The position numbers were made by a program, and so were the translations under genes. Shown piece after piece: positions 51,994-60,850 of a stretch of DNA of 64,000 bases (position 1 is the first letter of the stretch; each line of letters starts with the position of its first letter). Origin of the DNA: Phycisphaerales bacterium UBA5793 (GTDB lineage: Bacteria; Planctomycetota; Phycisphaerae; Phycisphaerales; UBA5793); contig DIDT01000072.1 in the NCBI GenBank assembly GCA_002418285.1, forward strand, positions 1 to 64,000, given 5' to 3'. The notes below the pieces were generated by a model that was not told the origin of the DNA, did no database searches, and saw nothing but the letters and a program-made list of their open reading frames with translations.

Positions 51994-53381
51994 TGCAAAC
52001 TCGTTCCGGTCGACGGACAAAAAGCGTCGAGCCGCGCCATCACGTCAGCAATAGATTCGCGCTGCTTGCTCTTTTGATGCTCTGCTGGCCGGTTCTCGTC
52101 GCTCGCGCTCTGCCGCCGGTTCCCGATGATTTTGTCAACGACGAGACCACACTGCTGTTCGTAGTCGATCTGGCGCAAGCCACGCCCGCAACGCTCGACG
52201 CCACGGGGCGCGGCATCGTCGAATACCTCCCTGAGTTTGGCGAGTATTACGAAAAACTTCGTGCCGATTACGAAGCGGCCACGAACGCCGGCGGACGAAT
52301 CCTCGTGGTGGCAGCTGCTCAAACGAGAAACCAGGATGTCTACGCCTTCATGCCGGTTGTCGGTCTCTTCGTCGATGCCGACAACTGCGATGAACCAGCG
52401 CTGATCCAACTGCTTCGCAAACACGGCGAAGAATTCTGCCACGATCCTGTCATCGAGCGACATGACGACTGGCTGCTGCTCTGGGAGTCGCAGCGGCGCA
52501 TCCTGATCGATCCACCAAAGAACGGACCTGAACTCGAGATTCCCGGCTTTGATCCCGAGCGGTGCGCGCGCGTGCGGGCGGCGTACCAGGCGCTCGACGG
52601 GCGGGCGATGGGCGTCACCATGATCCCGACGGCCGAAATGCACAAGGAAGCGCAGGCGGAGTGGGACGCCCTGCCCCAGGAGATTCACGATTCGGGCGCC
52701 GGTCTGCGCATGCTTGGCATGCTTTCGCTGCACCTGCACGGCTGGATCGATCTGGGCCACAACCCATCCGTTACTGGCGTGATCGAACTCGCCCAGGCAA
52801 CGCAGGCCACGCAGTTTGTTGACGCCATCAAGACGGTAACAGAGCGATTCAAACTTGAAGCGACTCGAACGCAGGAGCACATCGACGCGGGCGACGAACC
52901 TGAAGTGGCGCCTTCGGAGATGGCGCTGGCCGGGCGCATCATCGGCTCGCTCTCCTGTGTCCAGCAGGGCAGCACCGTCACCGTCTCCATCGGTCAGGCC
53001 GACCTGCGGCCGATCCTCGATATGGCGGGGCCGATGCTCGTGAAGCGACGCCGGCAGGCGCAGGAGATGGTCCTCATGTCCAACGCGCGGCAGATCAGTA
53101 TTAGCTTGATCATGTATGCCGACAATCACGACAACCAGTGGCCCGATTCGCTTGACTTACTGGCAGAAACCAGGCTGATGAATCGCCAGCAGCTCGATGA
53201 ACTCATGAAGCACCCGGTCACCGGCGAGAAGATCGCCTTTGAGTACATCAAGCCGGACAAGCCGATTGATAGACTCGAGAACGCCGCAGACGTGGCCGTG
53301 CTTCGCGAACTCGAGAAAGGTGCAATCAAAAAAGACGGCATCACCTGCTACGCCGACGGCCATGTCGAGGCTGGTTCGTAG
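51993..53381 (+). CDS. Exported protein, second of the tandem paralogue pair
   Basis: 462 residues. Same plan as its neighbour: signal segment, PPVPDDFVNDETTLLFVVDL, DATGRGIVEYLPEFGE, DADNCDEPALIQLL, GWIDLGHNPSVTGVIEL, QQGSTVTVSIGQADLRPILD and a final CYADGHVEAG. Start ATG 51993 overlaps the upstream stop (TGATG), so the two are coupled. A local duplication is clear, with divergence along the whole length. Function unknown. The two could form a heteromer. Confidence 0.75.
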   Translation: MQTRSGRRTKSVEPRHHVSNRFALLALLMLCWPVLVARALPPVPDDFVNDETTLLFVVDLAQATPATLDATGRGIVEYLPEFGEYYEKLRADYEAATNAGGRILVVAAAQTRNQDVYAFMPVVGLFVDADNCDEPALIQLLRKHGEEFCHDPVIERHDDWLLLWESQRRILIDPPKNGPELEIPGFDPERCARVRAAYQALDGRAMGVTMIPTAEMHKEAQAEWDALPQEIHDSGAGLRMLGMLSLHLHGWIDLGHNPSVTGVIELAQATQATQFVDAIKTVTERFKLEATRTQEHIDAGDEPEVAPSEMALAGRIIGSLSCVQQGSTVTVSIGQADLRPILDMAGPMLVKRRRQAQEMVLMSNARQISISLIMYADNHDNQWPDSLDLLAETRLMNRQQLDELMKHPVTGEKIAFEYIKPDKPIDRLENAADVAVLRELEKGAIKKDGITCYADGHVEAGS

Positions 53382-53547
53382 CCCGGTTTGTTTCGTACCG
53401 GTTCGCACGCCTGCGGCAACGCCCTAGCATCCTGCCGTGCCACCCCGACCCGATCGCCAGCCGCATCCATCATCGAATCGTCGCCCGCCCGGACCGCACC
53501 GAGCGCCCGCGCGCAGCAACGGAACGCGCAAGCCTCCGCTGCGTCTC

Positions 53548-54261
53548 ATGACCACAACGCTCTGGGAGTACCCAAGCCAGCACTACGATTCGCCCAACGT
53601 CGGCTCGATGCAGGGCGACAAGGACTACACCGGCGCTACACCGTCATGGGTCATCTGGCAACTGCTGACGCGATACACCCGGGAGACCGACACCATTCTC
53701 GATCCGATGTGCGGCAGCGGGACGACGCTCGACGTGGCGCGCGATCTCGGCCGCGCTGCCTTCGGTTTCGATCTCGCCCCCACTCGCCCGGACATCAAAA
53801 AGGCCGACGCGCGCAAACTGCCGCTCGAGGCCCACAGTGTCGATTTCGTTTTCATCGACCCGCCCTACTCGACGCACGTCGACTACTCGGATGATCCCAA
53901 CTGCATCGGCCGCCTCGACGCCGGGGGCGATGACGGCGGCAAGGCGTACTACGACGCCATGCGCAAAGTGATCGACGAATCGGTGCGTGTCCTGCGCAAT
54001 CGCCGCTATTTCGCGCTGTACGTGAGCGATTCATGGCGCAAGAAGAAAGGCCCCAAGGGCAGCGGGGCCGGCGTGTTCATGCCCATCGGCTTTGAACTCT
54101 TCCACATCATGCGCCGCAGGCTGCAACCCATTGACATCATCGCCGTGGTCCGCCACAACCAGAAACTCAAACGCGGCAACTGGCACAAGACCGCCGAGGA
54201 AGAGAACTTCTTCCTCCGCGGTTTCAACTACCTGTTCATCACGAAGAAGATGGGCGACTGA
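53548..54261 (+). CDS. DNA methyltransferase, N6-adenine/N4-cytosine type, orphan
   Basis: 237 residues. ILDPMCGSGTTLDVARDL is the SAM-binding motif and VFIDPPYSTHVDYSDDP is the catalytic DPPY motif, in the order SAM motif then DPPY. The C-terminus (EEENFFLRGFNYLFITKK) is a beta-hairpin end. It should methylate an exocyclic amino group in DNA, or less likely in RNA. No restriction nuclease is adjacent; the HNH gene at 17903 is 35 kb away. The frame extends upstream to 53437 with a Pro/Arg-rich start; ATG 53548 is preferred. Confidence 0.85.
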   Translation: MTTTLWEYPSQHYDSPNVGSMQGDKDYTGATPSWVIWQLLTRYTRETDTILDPMCGSGTTLDVARDLGRAAFGFDLAPTRPDIKKADARKLPLEAHSVDFVFIDPPYSTHVDYSDDPNCIGRLDAGGDDGGKAYYDAMRKVIDESVRVLRNRRYFALYVSDSWRKKKGPKGSGAGVFMPIGFELFHIMRRRLQPIDIIAVVRHNQKLKRGNWHKTAEEENFFLRGFNYLFITKKMGD

Positions 54262-54270
54262 CTCTCGTCT

Positions 54271-54573
54271 TCAGTTCGACCGGATGTACACCGTGCGTTT
54301 CGAGCGGACTTTGCTGCCGCCGCCGCCGATCACCCCGAGGTCGATGAGCACCGCGATCACGATCACCACGATCCAGATGCCGTCGATGGTGTGCCCCGGC
54401 GCGCTGTGCCACGCCCAGGCGTAGGCCAGTGTCGTGAAGGGCATGAAGAAGAACCCGAGGAACGGCCAAAGGTTGTTCTTGCACGCCTCGCCGATGTAGT
54501 CGGAAAATATCACCAGCAGCACGATGGCCAGACGCGGCGCGAAGATGGCGATGAGTCCCACGAGGCAGGGCAT
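54271..54573 (-). CDS. Small membrane protein
   Basis: 100 residues with two or three helices (PCLVGLIAIFAPRLAIVLLV, LGFFFMPFTTLAYAWAW, WIVVIVIAVLIDLGVIGGG) and a basic tail. The middle matches the pattern of small membrane proteins with an uncharacterised superinfection-immunity-like fold (FLGFFFMPFTTLAYAW), but the likeness is loose. ATG 54573 has AGGG upstream. Convergent with the methyltransferase gene, 9 bases apart. Confidence 0.6.
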   Translation of the reverse strand: MPCLVGLIAIFAPRLAIVLLVIFSDYIGEACKNNLWPFLGFFFMPFTTLAYAWAWHSAPGHTIDGIWIVVIVIAVLIDLGVIGGGGSKVRSKRTVYIRSN

Positions 54574-54626
54574 GCTCAACCCTACGGGTGATTCCCGATC
54601 GCGGCAAGTGAACTCTCGCGCCTACT

Positions 54627-55979
54627 GTGGCCCTCGTGCTGCGCTCGTTCCGGCCATCCTCGATCCACCCCCTGGCGCGGCGGAACTACCGCCACGAGTT
54701 GTGCGCTGTCTCCACCTGGCCCATCGCCGTAGCGATGATCGAAGGCACGGTCACCGGCATCCTCGCCAAGAAGGCCTTCGTCGGCACGCCGGACTGGATC
54801 ATCGCCACCCTCGCCGCCGCTCCGGCCTTCAGCAACATGTCGAGTCTTATCTGGGCTCGACTGGCCAACGGCAAGCGCACCTTGCACAACCTGCTGGCGC
54901 TGCAACTGGGTATTGTGCTGCTGGTCGGGTGCATCGCCCTGCTGCCGCGCTCGACGACCGGGCTGTACCTCTTCACCCTCTGCGCGGTGCTGGCGCGCCT
55001 GCTCATGACCGGCGTCATCACCTTGCGCGCCGTCCTCTGGCGGGCCAACTACCGGCGGCACGAGCGCAGCACCATCACCGGCCGGCTCATCATCGTGCAG
55101 ACCATCCTCGTCTCTACGTCCACCCTGCTGCTCGGGCGGCTGATGGACTGGGACCACAATAGTTTCCACTACATCTACGGCGCGGCGGTGCTCTTCGGTC
55201 TGGCGGGCGTGTGGTTCTTTTCGCGATTGCGGTTGCGCCACCCGTTCCTGATCCGACCGAGCATTGCCCCGCGCCAGCAGCCGCGCGGCTGGTCGCTGGG
55301 TGGTCTGATGGCGGAGTGGGTCGGCACGCTGGGCGAGATGATGACGATCATGCGCGATGACCTTGCGTATCGAGGCTTCATGGTGTGCATGTTCATTCTC
55401 GGGATCTCGAACCTGGCCATGGACGGTCCGCTCATCAAGGTCGTCGACGAACAGTTCCATCTCAGCTACATGCACTCGATCCTGCTGCTCAACTCCCTGC
55501 CGCTGGCGCTCATGCCGGTGTCGATTCCATTCTGGTCGCGACTCATGCGCCACAGCCACATCATTCGCTACCGCTCGATTCACTCGTGGACGTTTGTCAT
55601 CGCGCAGTTCTGCGTGTTCGCCGCGGTTCTCAATGGTTCGCTCGCGCTGCTGACGTTCGGCCTGGCGGCGCGGGGCATGGGATTCGGCGGCGGCGAACTC
55701 GCCTGGAACCTCGGCCACAATGACTTTGCCACGAGCGACCGCGCCAGCACTTACATGACCATTCACGTCACATTGACGGGCATTCGCGGCCTGATCGGCG
55801 GGTACATCGGCATGTGGATGTACGCCGGTTTCCCTACGAGCCGAGGGGTCGTCCCGCTGCTGGGCGAATACTGTTTCCTGTTCTGGGCCATCATCTGCAC
55901 GTGCGGGGCGCTGGGCTTTGTCTACCTCAACTTCCGCCTCGGACACCTGACGCGCAACGGCCCGATGGAGCAGCATTGA
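54627..55979 (+). CDS. Major facilitator superfamily transporter-like protein
   Basis: 450 residues with about eleven or twelve hydrophobic segments. The start of the protein (STWPIAVAMIEGTVTGILAK) and the central loop (about residues 200-240) fit an MFS with two six-helix halves. GMGFGGGELAWNLGHNDFA in the C-terminal half resembles a conserved MFS loop of unassigned planctomycete transporters. The substrate is unknown. GTG 54627 is the start. Its stop overlaps the next ATG (TGATG), so it is coupled with the delta' gene. Confidence 0.8.
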   Translation: MALVLRSFRPSSIHPLARRNYRHELCAVSTWPIAVAMIEGTVTGILAKKAFVGTPDWIIATLAAAPAFSNMSSLIWARLANGKRTLHNLLALQLGIVLLVGCIALLPRSTTGLYLFTLCAVLARLLMTGVITLRAVLWRANYRRHERSTITGRLIIVQTILVSTSTLLLGRLMDWDHNSFHYIYGAAVLFGLAGVWFFSRLRLRHPFLIRPSIAPRQQPRGWSLGGLMAEWVGTLGEMMTIMRDDLAYRGFMVCMFILGISNLAMDGPLIKVVDEQFHLSYMHSILLLNSLPLALMPVSIPFWSRLMRHSHIIRYRSIHSWTFVIAQFCVFAAVLNGSLALLTFGLAARGMGFGGGELAWNLGHNDFATSDRASTYMTIHVTLTGIRGLIGGYIGMWMYAGFPTSRGVVPLLGEYCFLFWAIICTCGALGFVYLNFRLGHLTRNGPMEQH

Positions 55980-57043
55980 TGCAACACATCCTTGGCCACG
56001 ATCGCGCCATTGACGTTCTGCAGGGGGCTCTGCAGGCCGGACGGGTGCATCACGCCTGGGTCCTCCACGGCCCGGCAGGTGTCGGCAAGCGCACCACCGC
56101 CGAGGCACTGGCCGCCATCCTGCTCGACCCCGACGCAGCGCGGAATCTGTCCGGGCTCATCGAAGCCGACCCGGAGGGCAGAACCGCCCGCCTCATCGCC
56201 GCCGGCACGCACCCGGACCTGCACGTCATCACCCGGAGCCTGGCGTCGTATGTGACCGATTCGCGCACGCGCCGCGGCAAGCAGACGAACATCCCCGCCG
56301 AGGTCGTGCGTGAGTTCATCGTCGAGCCCGCGACGCGCTCGGGGCATAACAGCGCCTCGCGCGCCTCCAAGGTGTTCATCGTCGACGAAGCGGAATTGCT
56401 CAACGAGACGGCCCAGAACATCCTGCTCAAGACGCTCGAAGAGCCGCCCCCCGGAACCGTGCTCATCCTCGTCACCGCCAATGAAGACGAACTGCTGCCG
56501 ACCATTCGCAGCCGCTGCCAGCGAGTGGCATTCGGCCCGCTCGACGACGCCGCGATGGCCGCGTGGATCAAGTCCGCCGGTCTGGACGTCAACGCGGCCC
56601 GCAGGCGCTGGCTGGTGCAGTTCGCCCAGGGCTCGCCGGGGTTGGCCACACAGGCGATCGAACACGGCCTGTTCGACTGGTACCTCGCACTGGAGCCGAT
56701 GATCCGCACGATCGAGTCCGGCGGCTATCCGGCCGAGATGGGCACGACGATGGCCAAGTTGATCGACGCTCACGCCGTCGCACGCCAGAAGGCCAACCCT
56801 AACGCCAGCAAGGAGTCAGGCAATCGCGAGGCCGCCGACTTCGTCTTCGTGCTGCTCGCGCGCGAAATCCACGCCGCGATGACGCTCGCCATTGCAGCCG
56901 GCGACGACGTCGAGCCGCACCTGGCTGCGTTCGATCTCATTCATGACGCCGAGCGGCAACTCGATTCGCACCTGAACCTGTCGCAGGTGCTCGAGAACCT
57001 GGTGATCCAGTGGTCGAATCTCTTTGACCCTGCTGCTGCGTGA
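55979..57043 (+). CDS. holB: DNA polymerase III delta' subunit (clamp loader)
   Basis: 354 residues. The AAA+ core has HHAWVLHGPAGVGKRTTAEA (Walker A), VFIVDEAELLNETAQNILLK (Walker B region) and TIRSRCQRVAFGPL with the sensor/SRC motif. The SRC Arg contacts ATP in the next clamp-loader subunit. The zinc cysteines of gamma/tau subunits are missing, which fits delta'. It loads the beta clamp at replication forks. The longer frame to 55814 overlaps the MFS gene; ATG 55979 is chosen. Confidence 0.9.
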   Translation: MQHILGHDRAIDVLQGALQAGRVHHAWVLHGPAGVGKRTTAEALAAILLDPDAARNLSGLIEADPEGRTARLIAAGTHPDLHVITRSLASYVTDSRTRRGKQTNIPAEVVREFIVEPATRSGHNSASRASKVFIVDEAELLNETAQNILLKTLEEPPPGTVLILVTANEDELLPTIRSRCQRVAFGPLDDAAMAAWIKSAGLDVNAARRRWLVQFAQGSPGLATQAIEHGLFDWYLALEPMIRTIESGGYPAEMGTTMAKLIDAHAVARQKANPNASKESGNREAADFVFVLLAREIHAAMTLAIAAGDDVEPHLAAFDLIHDAERQLDSHLNLSQVLENLVIQWSNLFDPAAA

Positions 57044-57066
57044 TTTCGGCTGACGCGATGGGGCCG

Positions 57067-57558
57067 CTACCCCTGCACGCTGATCGACATTCCGGCGACC
57101 CGATCCTCGGCGGAGCCGGCCTGACGGTGGAGTGCGGAACCGCTGACGGATGGCTTGGGCCCGTTCTGGCTCGCTCCCGCCCGCTCTTCGCGGAGCTTGT
57201 CCATTGCCATAAGCCACGTCTCACGCTCGTATTCGAGGAGGCTGATGACTTCATCGACAATGTCGGCGTCACGCTGCGAGCTGGCTTCCATGAGCCGGCG
57301 GTACATGTAGGTGTAGAGAGCCGCGAGGCGCTTGCAGAGGTCCGGGGCAATCTCCGGGCGCAGGGCGCTGATCAACTCCATCAGGATGTCCTGGCATTGA
57401 TGGATGCCCTGATAGCTCTGCTCGAAATTGCGTTCGCGCAACCCCTGCGCTCCCTGACGGGCGAAACCCAATGCCCCTTCAAGAAGCATGAGCCTCAGTT
57501 CCTCAGGCGATGCGGAAAAGACGCGCTGGCGGAGATAGGCGTTGGCCTGTTCGTTCAT
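57067..57558 (-). CDS. fliS: Flagellar chaperone FliS
   Basis: 163 residues. MNEQANAYLRQRVFSASPEE is the FliS start; helices LLEGALGFARQGAQGL and CQDILMELISALRPEIAPDL follow. YTYMYRRLMEASSQRD is the conserved central block. FliS binds the flagellin C-terminus in the cytoplasm and prevents premature assembly. A disordered ~30-residue tail extends beyond the usual length. It is downstream of fliD. ATG 57567 is an alternative start. Confidence 0.93.
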   Translation of the reverse strand: MNEQANAYLRQRVFSASPEELRLMLLEGALGFARQGAQGLRERNFEQSYQGIHQCQDILMELISALRPEIAPDLCKRLAALYTYMYRRLMEASSQRDADIVDEVISLLEYERETWLMAMDKLREERAGASQNGPKPSVSGSALHRQAGSAEDRVAGMSISVQG

Positions 57559-57635
57559 AGATCCCATCTGATCGGTCGTTCAGGCGAAAGACATTGACGT
57601 TCGATCGAAGGTCCGCATACGGTGTCCGCTCGAGG

Positions 57636-60458
57636 TTATCTGATCCCTTGAATCGACCCGAGTGCAGTCTGCTGCTGCTGGAGAGACGCCAGCGCCGTCT
57701 CCATCGCGGAAAACTGCCGCTGCAGGATCTCGCGGCGCGAGGCGAGCCGCGCATCGAAGGCTTCGATGCGCTTCTTCTGAATCTCGATCAGCGTGTCGTA
57801 GTTCTTGTTGACGACGGTCATGGACCCGTCGATCGTGTCCGTCATGCCCTTGAGCACTTCGTTGAGACGTTCGACCACCCCGAGCGATTCGTAGATCGGA
57901 TCTTTCGATTCGTAGGTCACGCCCCCGCCGAGGTCGATGGTCTGATCTTCTGCCAGTTTGCGAGCGGAGAATACGTTGGCCACGGCATCAGGATCCGCGG
58001 TTAGTGCTTCGCGCAACCGGTCTTCGTTGAGGATCAGCTTTCCGCCGGTCCCAACGGTAATGCCGACCTGCGCGAGATTCTGGTACTGGGTCTCCACGCC
58101 CAGCGCCGACCCCTGGACGGTGCGGTACAACTGGGCTTCGATGCTGGCGATCGTCGAATTGCCCAGCAGTACGCCCTTCTCTTCCGTATCCGCGTTGTAC
58201 TTGCCCAGGTCATTGATGCGGCCGATGACCGCATTGAAGGCGGTGAGCCACGACTTGACGGATTCGACTTGCTTGCCCGTGTCCTCGGTCACGGTGAGCG
58301 TGACGGGGGTTTCACTGGCTGACTTGAGATCGATCTTCACGCCCGTGACGACGTTGTCCAGCGTGTTCTTCCTGCTGGTGATGAGAATCGCTTGTGCGGG
58401 ATCGCTCGATCCGAAGAAGACGATGGCGTCCTGCGCCTTGTTCAACACGTTCAGGCCCAGGTCAACATCACCCGAATCGACGATCAGATCGCCAGCCAGG
58501 CCGGAGATCTTGCTGGTCAGCGACAGGAAGTAGGGCTTCTCGCCGGTGCCGTTGTTAATCAGTGACGCCGATACGTTGAACCCTGCGTCGTTGATCTTGG
58601 TAATCAGGTCATCGAGCGTATCCGTCGGGTCGAGCGTGACGGTCTGCTCATACGAGCCGTTGATGAAGTTGTTGTCGGTGACGTCTGCGGCGGTGCCGAG
58701 GATGTTCAGATCCTTGGCGGTGCTCCCGGTAATGCTCTCGATCTTGATCGCGGCAACCGGATCAGTGGCCGTGCTTTCGATAATCAAGCCGTCACCGGTG
58801 TCGTTGATCCGGGCATTGATCTCGATCGGCTTGGAGTTGATCTCGGCGATGATGTCCTGCAGCGTCTTGGCGTCCGAGCCAATGTCGATGGTCGCATCGT
58901 TCCCCAAGCCATCGGTGATCTTGAACGTCCCCTTGCCGATGCCCCGACCATAGTTCAGTTCGGAAAGCAGTTTGGCGCCTGAAACATACTGCAACTGGAG
59001 GTTGGTGCCGCGCACCGAATCGGCCGCTACGCCGCCCGGGTCGGTTTCGATACCGAGCACAGGTGCGGCATCGCCGCCGATGATGAGATTTCCGCCGCCG
59101 CCAACCGTGTCGGTGATGAGAAGCCCATTCCCGGCCGAGTTGAGCGAAGCCGTGACATTAAGTGTCCCCGATGCGTTGATTGCAGCGATGATGTCGCTCA
59201 TCGAAGAGTTGGCGTCGAGGGTGATGCTATCGGAATTGCCGGCCCGGTCGGTGATGTCCAGCGTTGTCGCCCCGCTCAGGCCATTGCCGCCGTTGAGACT
59301 CTTGGTGAGCACCGAGTTGAGCCCGGCGCGAATGCGATCGCCGCCAATGGTCGTGGGTGTACCGGGGTCAGCCGCCTTGAAGATGCCCAGGTCGATCGCG
59401 CCCTGCGTGGCGCCGGCGGTACCGGCCAGCACCTGGAACGTCGAGCCGCCCGCGGTGTTATCCGTCAACTCGATGCTGAGTCCATCGGCGCTGATGGCCA
59501 TCGTTACCGAGCCGCCCGTTTGCGACTCGATGCGGTCCTTGACGCCCTGGAGTGTCGTCACCGCCTCGAGCGTGTCGGCGCCCGAAGTGATCTTGCCAAG
59601 CTTGATATCGTGGGTCGTTCCGTCGGCGGTCTGAATCTGGAAGTCCGTGAGGTCGAGACCGGCGTTGATCTGCACGCCGTTGCCACCGTTGAGCGCGGCG
59701 AGCCGGCTCGTCAGTCCGATGCTGTTGAGTTGCGTGCCGACGATCTCGTTCGGATCAGATCCGGCGATTCCCAGCGAGGTAGCCGTCGTGTAGCCGGTGG
59801 CATTGGCAATGGTCAACGACCCGCCACCGCCGGCATTGTCGGTTACGGTCAGGCCGGTGCCGTCATCGTTGACCCTCGCGGTGACGTTAACGGTGGTGTC
59901 CGAGTTGATCGCGTCCAGCACGTCATTGATCGTGACGGCACGGGAAAGGTCGATCGTGGCGATCGCGCCCGAGGTGTCGGTGATCTTGATCTTGCCGCGG
60001 GCGACGCCGCTGCCGTTGTTCAGTCCGGCCAGCGCCGTATCCGTCTCGAGGCGACCCTTGCCGAACTCGAAGGAGATGTCTGTCAGGCCCAGCGCGGTTG
60101 CGTCCCGATCTGCAAAACCGCTCGAAAGATACTGACTCGTTGCGACGAGTTGGTCAACGACGAAGGTATATGTACCCTGCTGCGCAGATGGGGTGGCTGT
60201 GCCGCTGAGCACCGCCTCGTTGCTGCTCGTGACCGCCTTGGATTTGAAGATCTTGTCCGTACCGAACTTGGCGGATGCAGATTTGAGCGAGAGCAACAGG
60301 CTGTTGAGCCCGAGAAAGGCGGATTGCTCCGACTGCAATTGGGCTTGTCGATTGAGCGCCAGTACTTTGGGACGCGACTCGACCGCAAGCAATTGCTCGA
60401 TCAAGGCGCCCGTGTCGATGCCGCTGATCAATCCGACGCTGGTGGATATGCCCGTCAT
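57636..60458 (-). CDS. fliD: Flagellar hook-associated protein 2 (filament cap) FliD, unusually long
   Basis: 940 residues, against about 450-650 for most FliD. The N-terminal D0 part (STSVGLISGIDTGALIEQLL) and the C-terminal coiled part (EIQKKRIEAFDARLASRREI, ending LQQQQTALGSIQGI) are standard. Between them are about four flagellin-IN-like repeats of ~65 residues. Each opens with LN.G.GV/I and contains ITD..G....I and a DVLDAINS-type helix. FliD caps the filament and guides flagellin assembly. fliS follows 77 bases on. ATG 60458 gives the D0 start. Confidence 0.95.
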   Translation of the reverse strand: MTGISTSVGLISGIDTGALIEQLLAVESRPKVLALNRQAQLQSEQSAFLGLNSLLLSLKSASAKFGTDKIFKSKAVTSSNEAVLSGTATPSAQQGTYTFVVDQLVATSQYLSSGFADRDATALGLTDISFEFGKGRLETDTALAGLNNGSGVARGKIKITDTSGAIATIDLSRAVTINDVLDAINSDTTVNVTARVNDDGTGLTVTDNAGGGGSLTIANATGYTTATSLGIAGSDPNEIVGTQLNSIGLTSRLAALNGGNGVQINAGLDLTDFQIQTADGTTHDIKLGKITSGADTLEAVTTLQGVKDRIESQTGGSVTMAISADGLSIELTDNTAGGSTFQVLAGTAGATQGAIDLGIFKAADPGTPTTIGGDRIRAGLNSVLTKSLNGGNGLSGATTLDITDRAGNSDSITLDANSSMSDIIAAINASGTLNVTASLNSAGNGLLITDTVGGGGNLIIGGDAAPVLGIETDPGGVAADSVRGTNLQLQYVSGAKLLSELNYGRGIGKGTFKITDGLGNDATIDIGSDAKTLQDIIAEINSKPIEINARINDTGDGLIIESTATDPVAAIKIESITGSTAKDLNILGTAADVTDNNFINGSYEQTVTLDPTDTLDDLITKINDAGFNVSASLINNGTGEKPYFLSLTSKISGLAGDLIVDSGDVDLGLNVLNKAQDAIVFFGSSDPAQAILITSRKNTLDNVVTGVKIDLKSASETPVTLTVTEDTGKQVESVKSWLTAFNAVIGRINDLGKYNADTEEKGVLLGNSTIASIEAQLYRTVQGSALGVETQYQNLAQVGITVGTGGKLILNEDRLREALTADPDAVANVFSARKLAEDQTIDLGGGVTYESKDPIYESLGVVERLNEVLKGMTDTIDGSMTVVNKNYDTLIEIQKKRIEAFDARLASRREILQRQFSAMETALASLQQQQTALGSIQGIR

Positions 60459-60850
60459 GAAAACGCTCCAGAGAGAACCGTGTCCCCGCCGCAGGCCCGA
60501 TCATCGTGTCCCGGGCGCGCAATGCAAGCGGGGTGGCCAATGCCCATGAGCAAGGCCGATGCCTGACTGCACGCGGGGCCGCGGCATCCGGCACGCCTCC
60601 GTGCTGCCGGCCTATCCCCTGTTTCGGCCCTGTGGCTCGTGCTCCGGGGTCCCAATGAGATTATCGACCGCTCCCCTGAGCCTCCTTCAGCCGGCCCGTC
60701 TCGCGCAGGGCTTGCGCCGGTCGGCAAGATCGACGCTCCAGCGGCCTATCTTGAAGGGCACGCTCCAATCCGCGACATAATCAGACCCCATTGCCCTTTC
60801 CGCTGCTGGTACGGCTTACCTGACCGAGACAGTGGGCCGATCTTCCGCGT
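60459..60850. other. 392-base divergent intergenic region
   Basis: Lies between fliD (leftward) and the HDOD-kinase gene (rightward), so it should hold both promoters. I see no gene, no clear sigma28 promoter and no correctly spaced sigma54 promoter. Short GC-rich dyads (for example gcacg/cgtgc around 60590-60605) are present without a T-run. Confidence 0.5.

Noticed and set aside
60523..60538. Sigma54-like TGGCCACCCCGCTTGCA on the minus strand upstream of fliD
   Set aside because: GG and GC are 11 bases apart, one more than sigma54 tolerates well.
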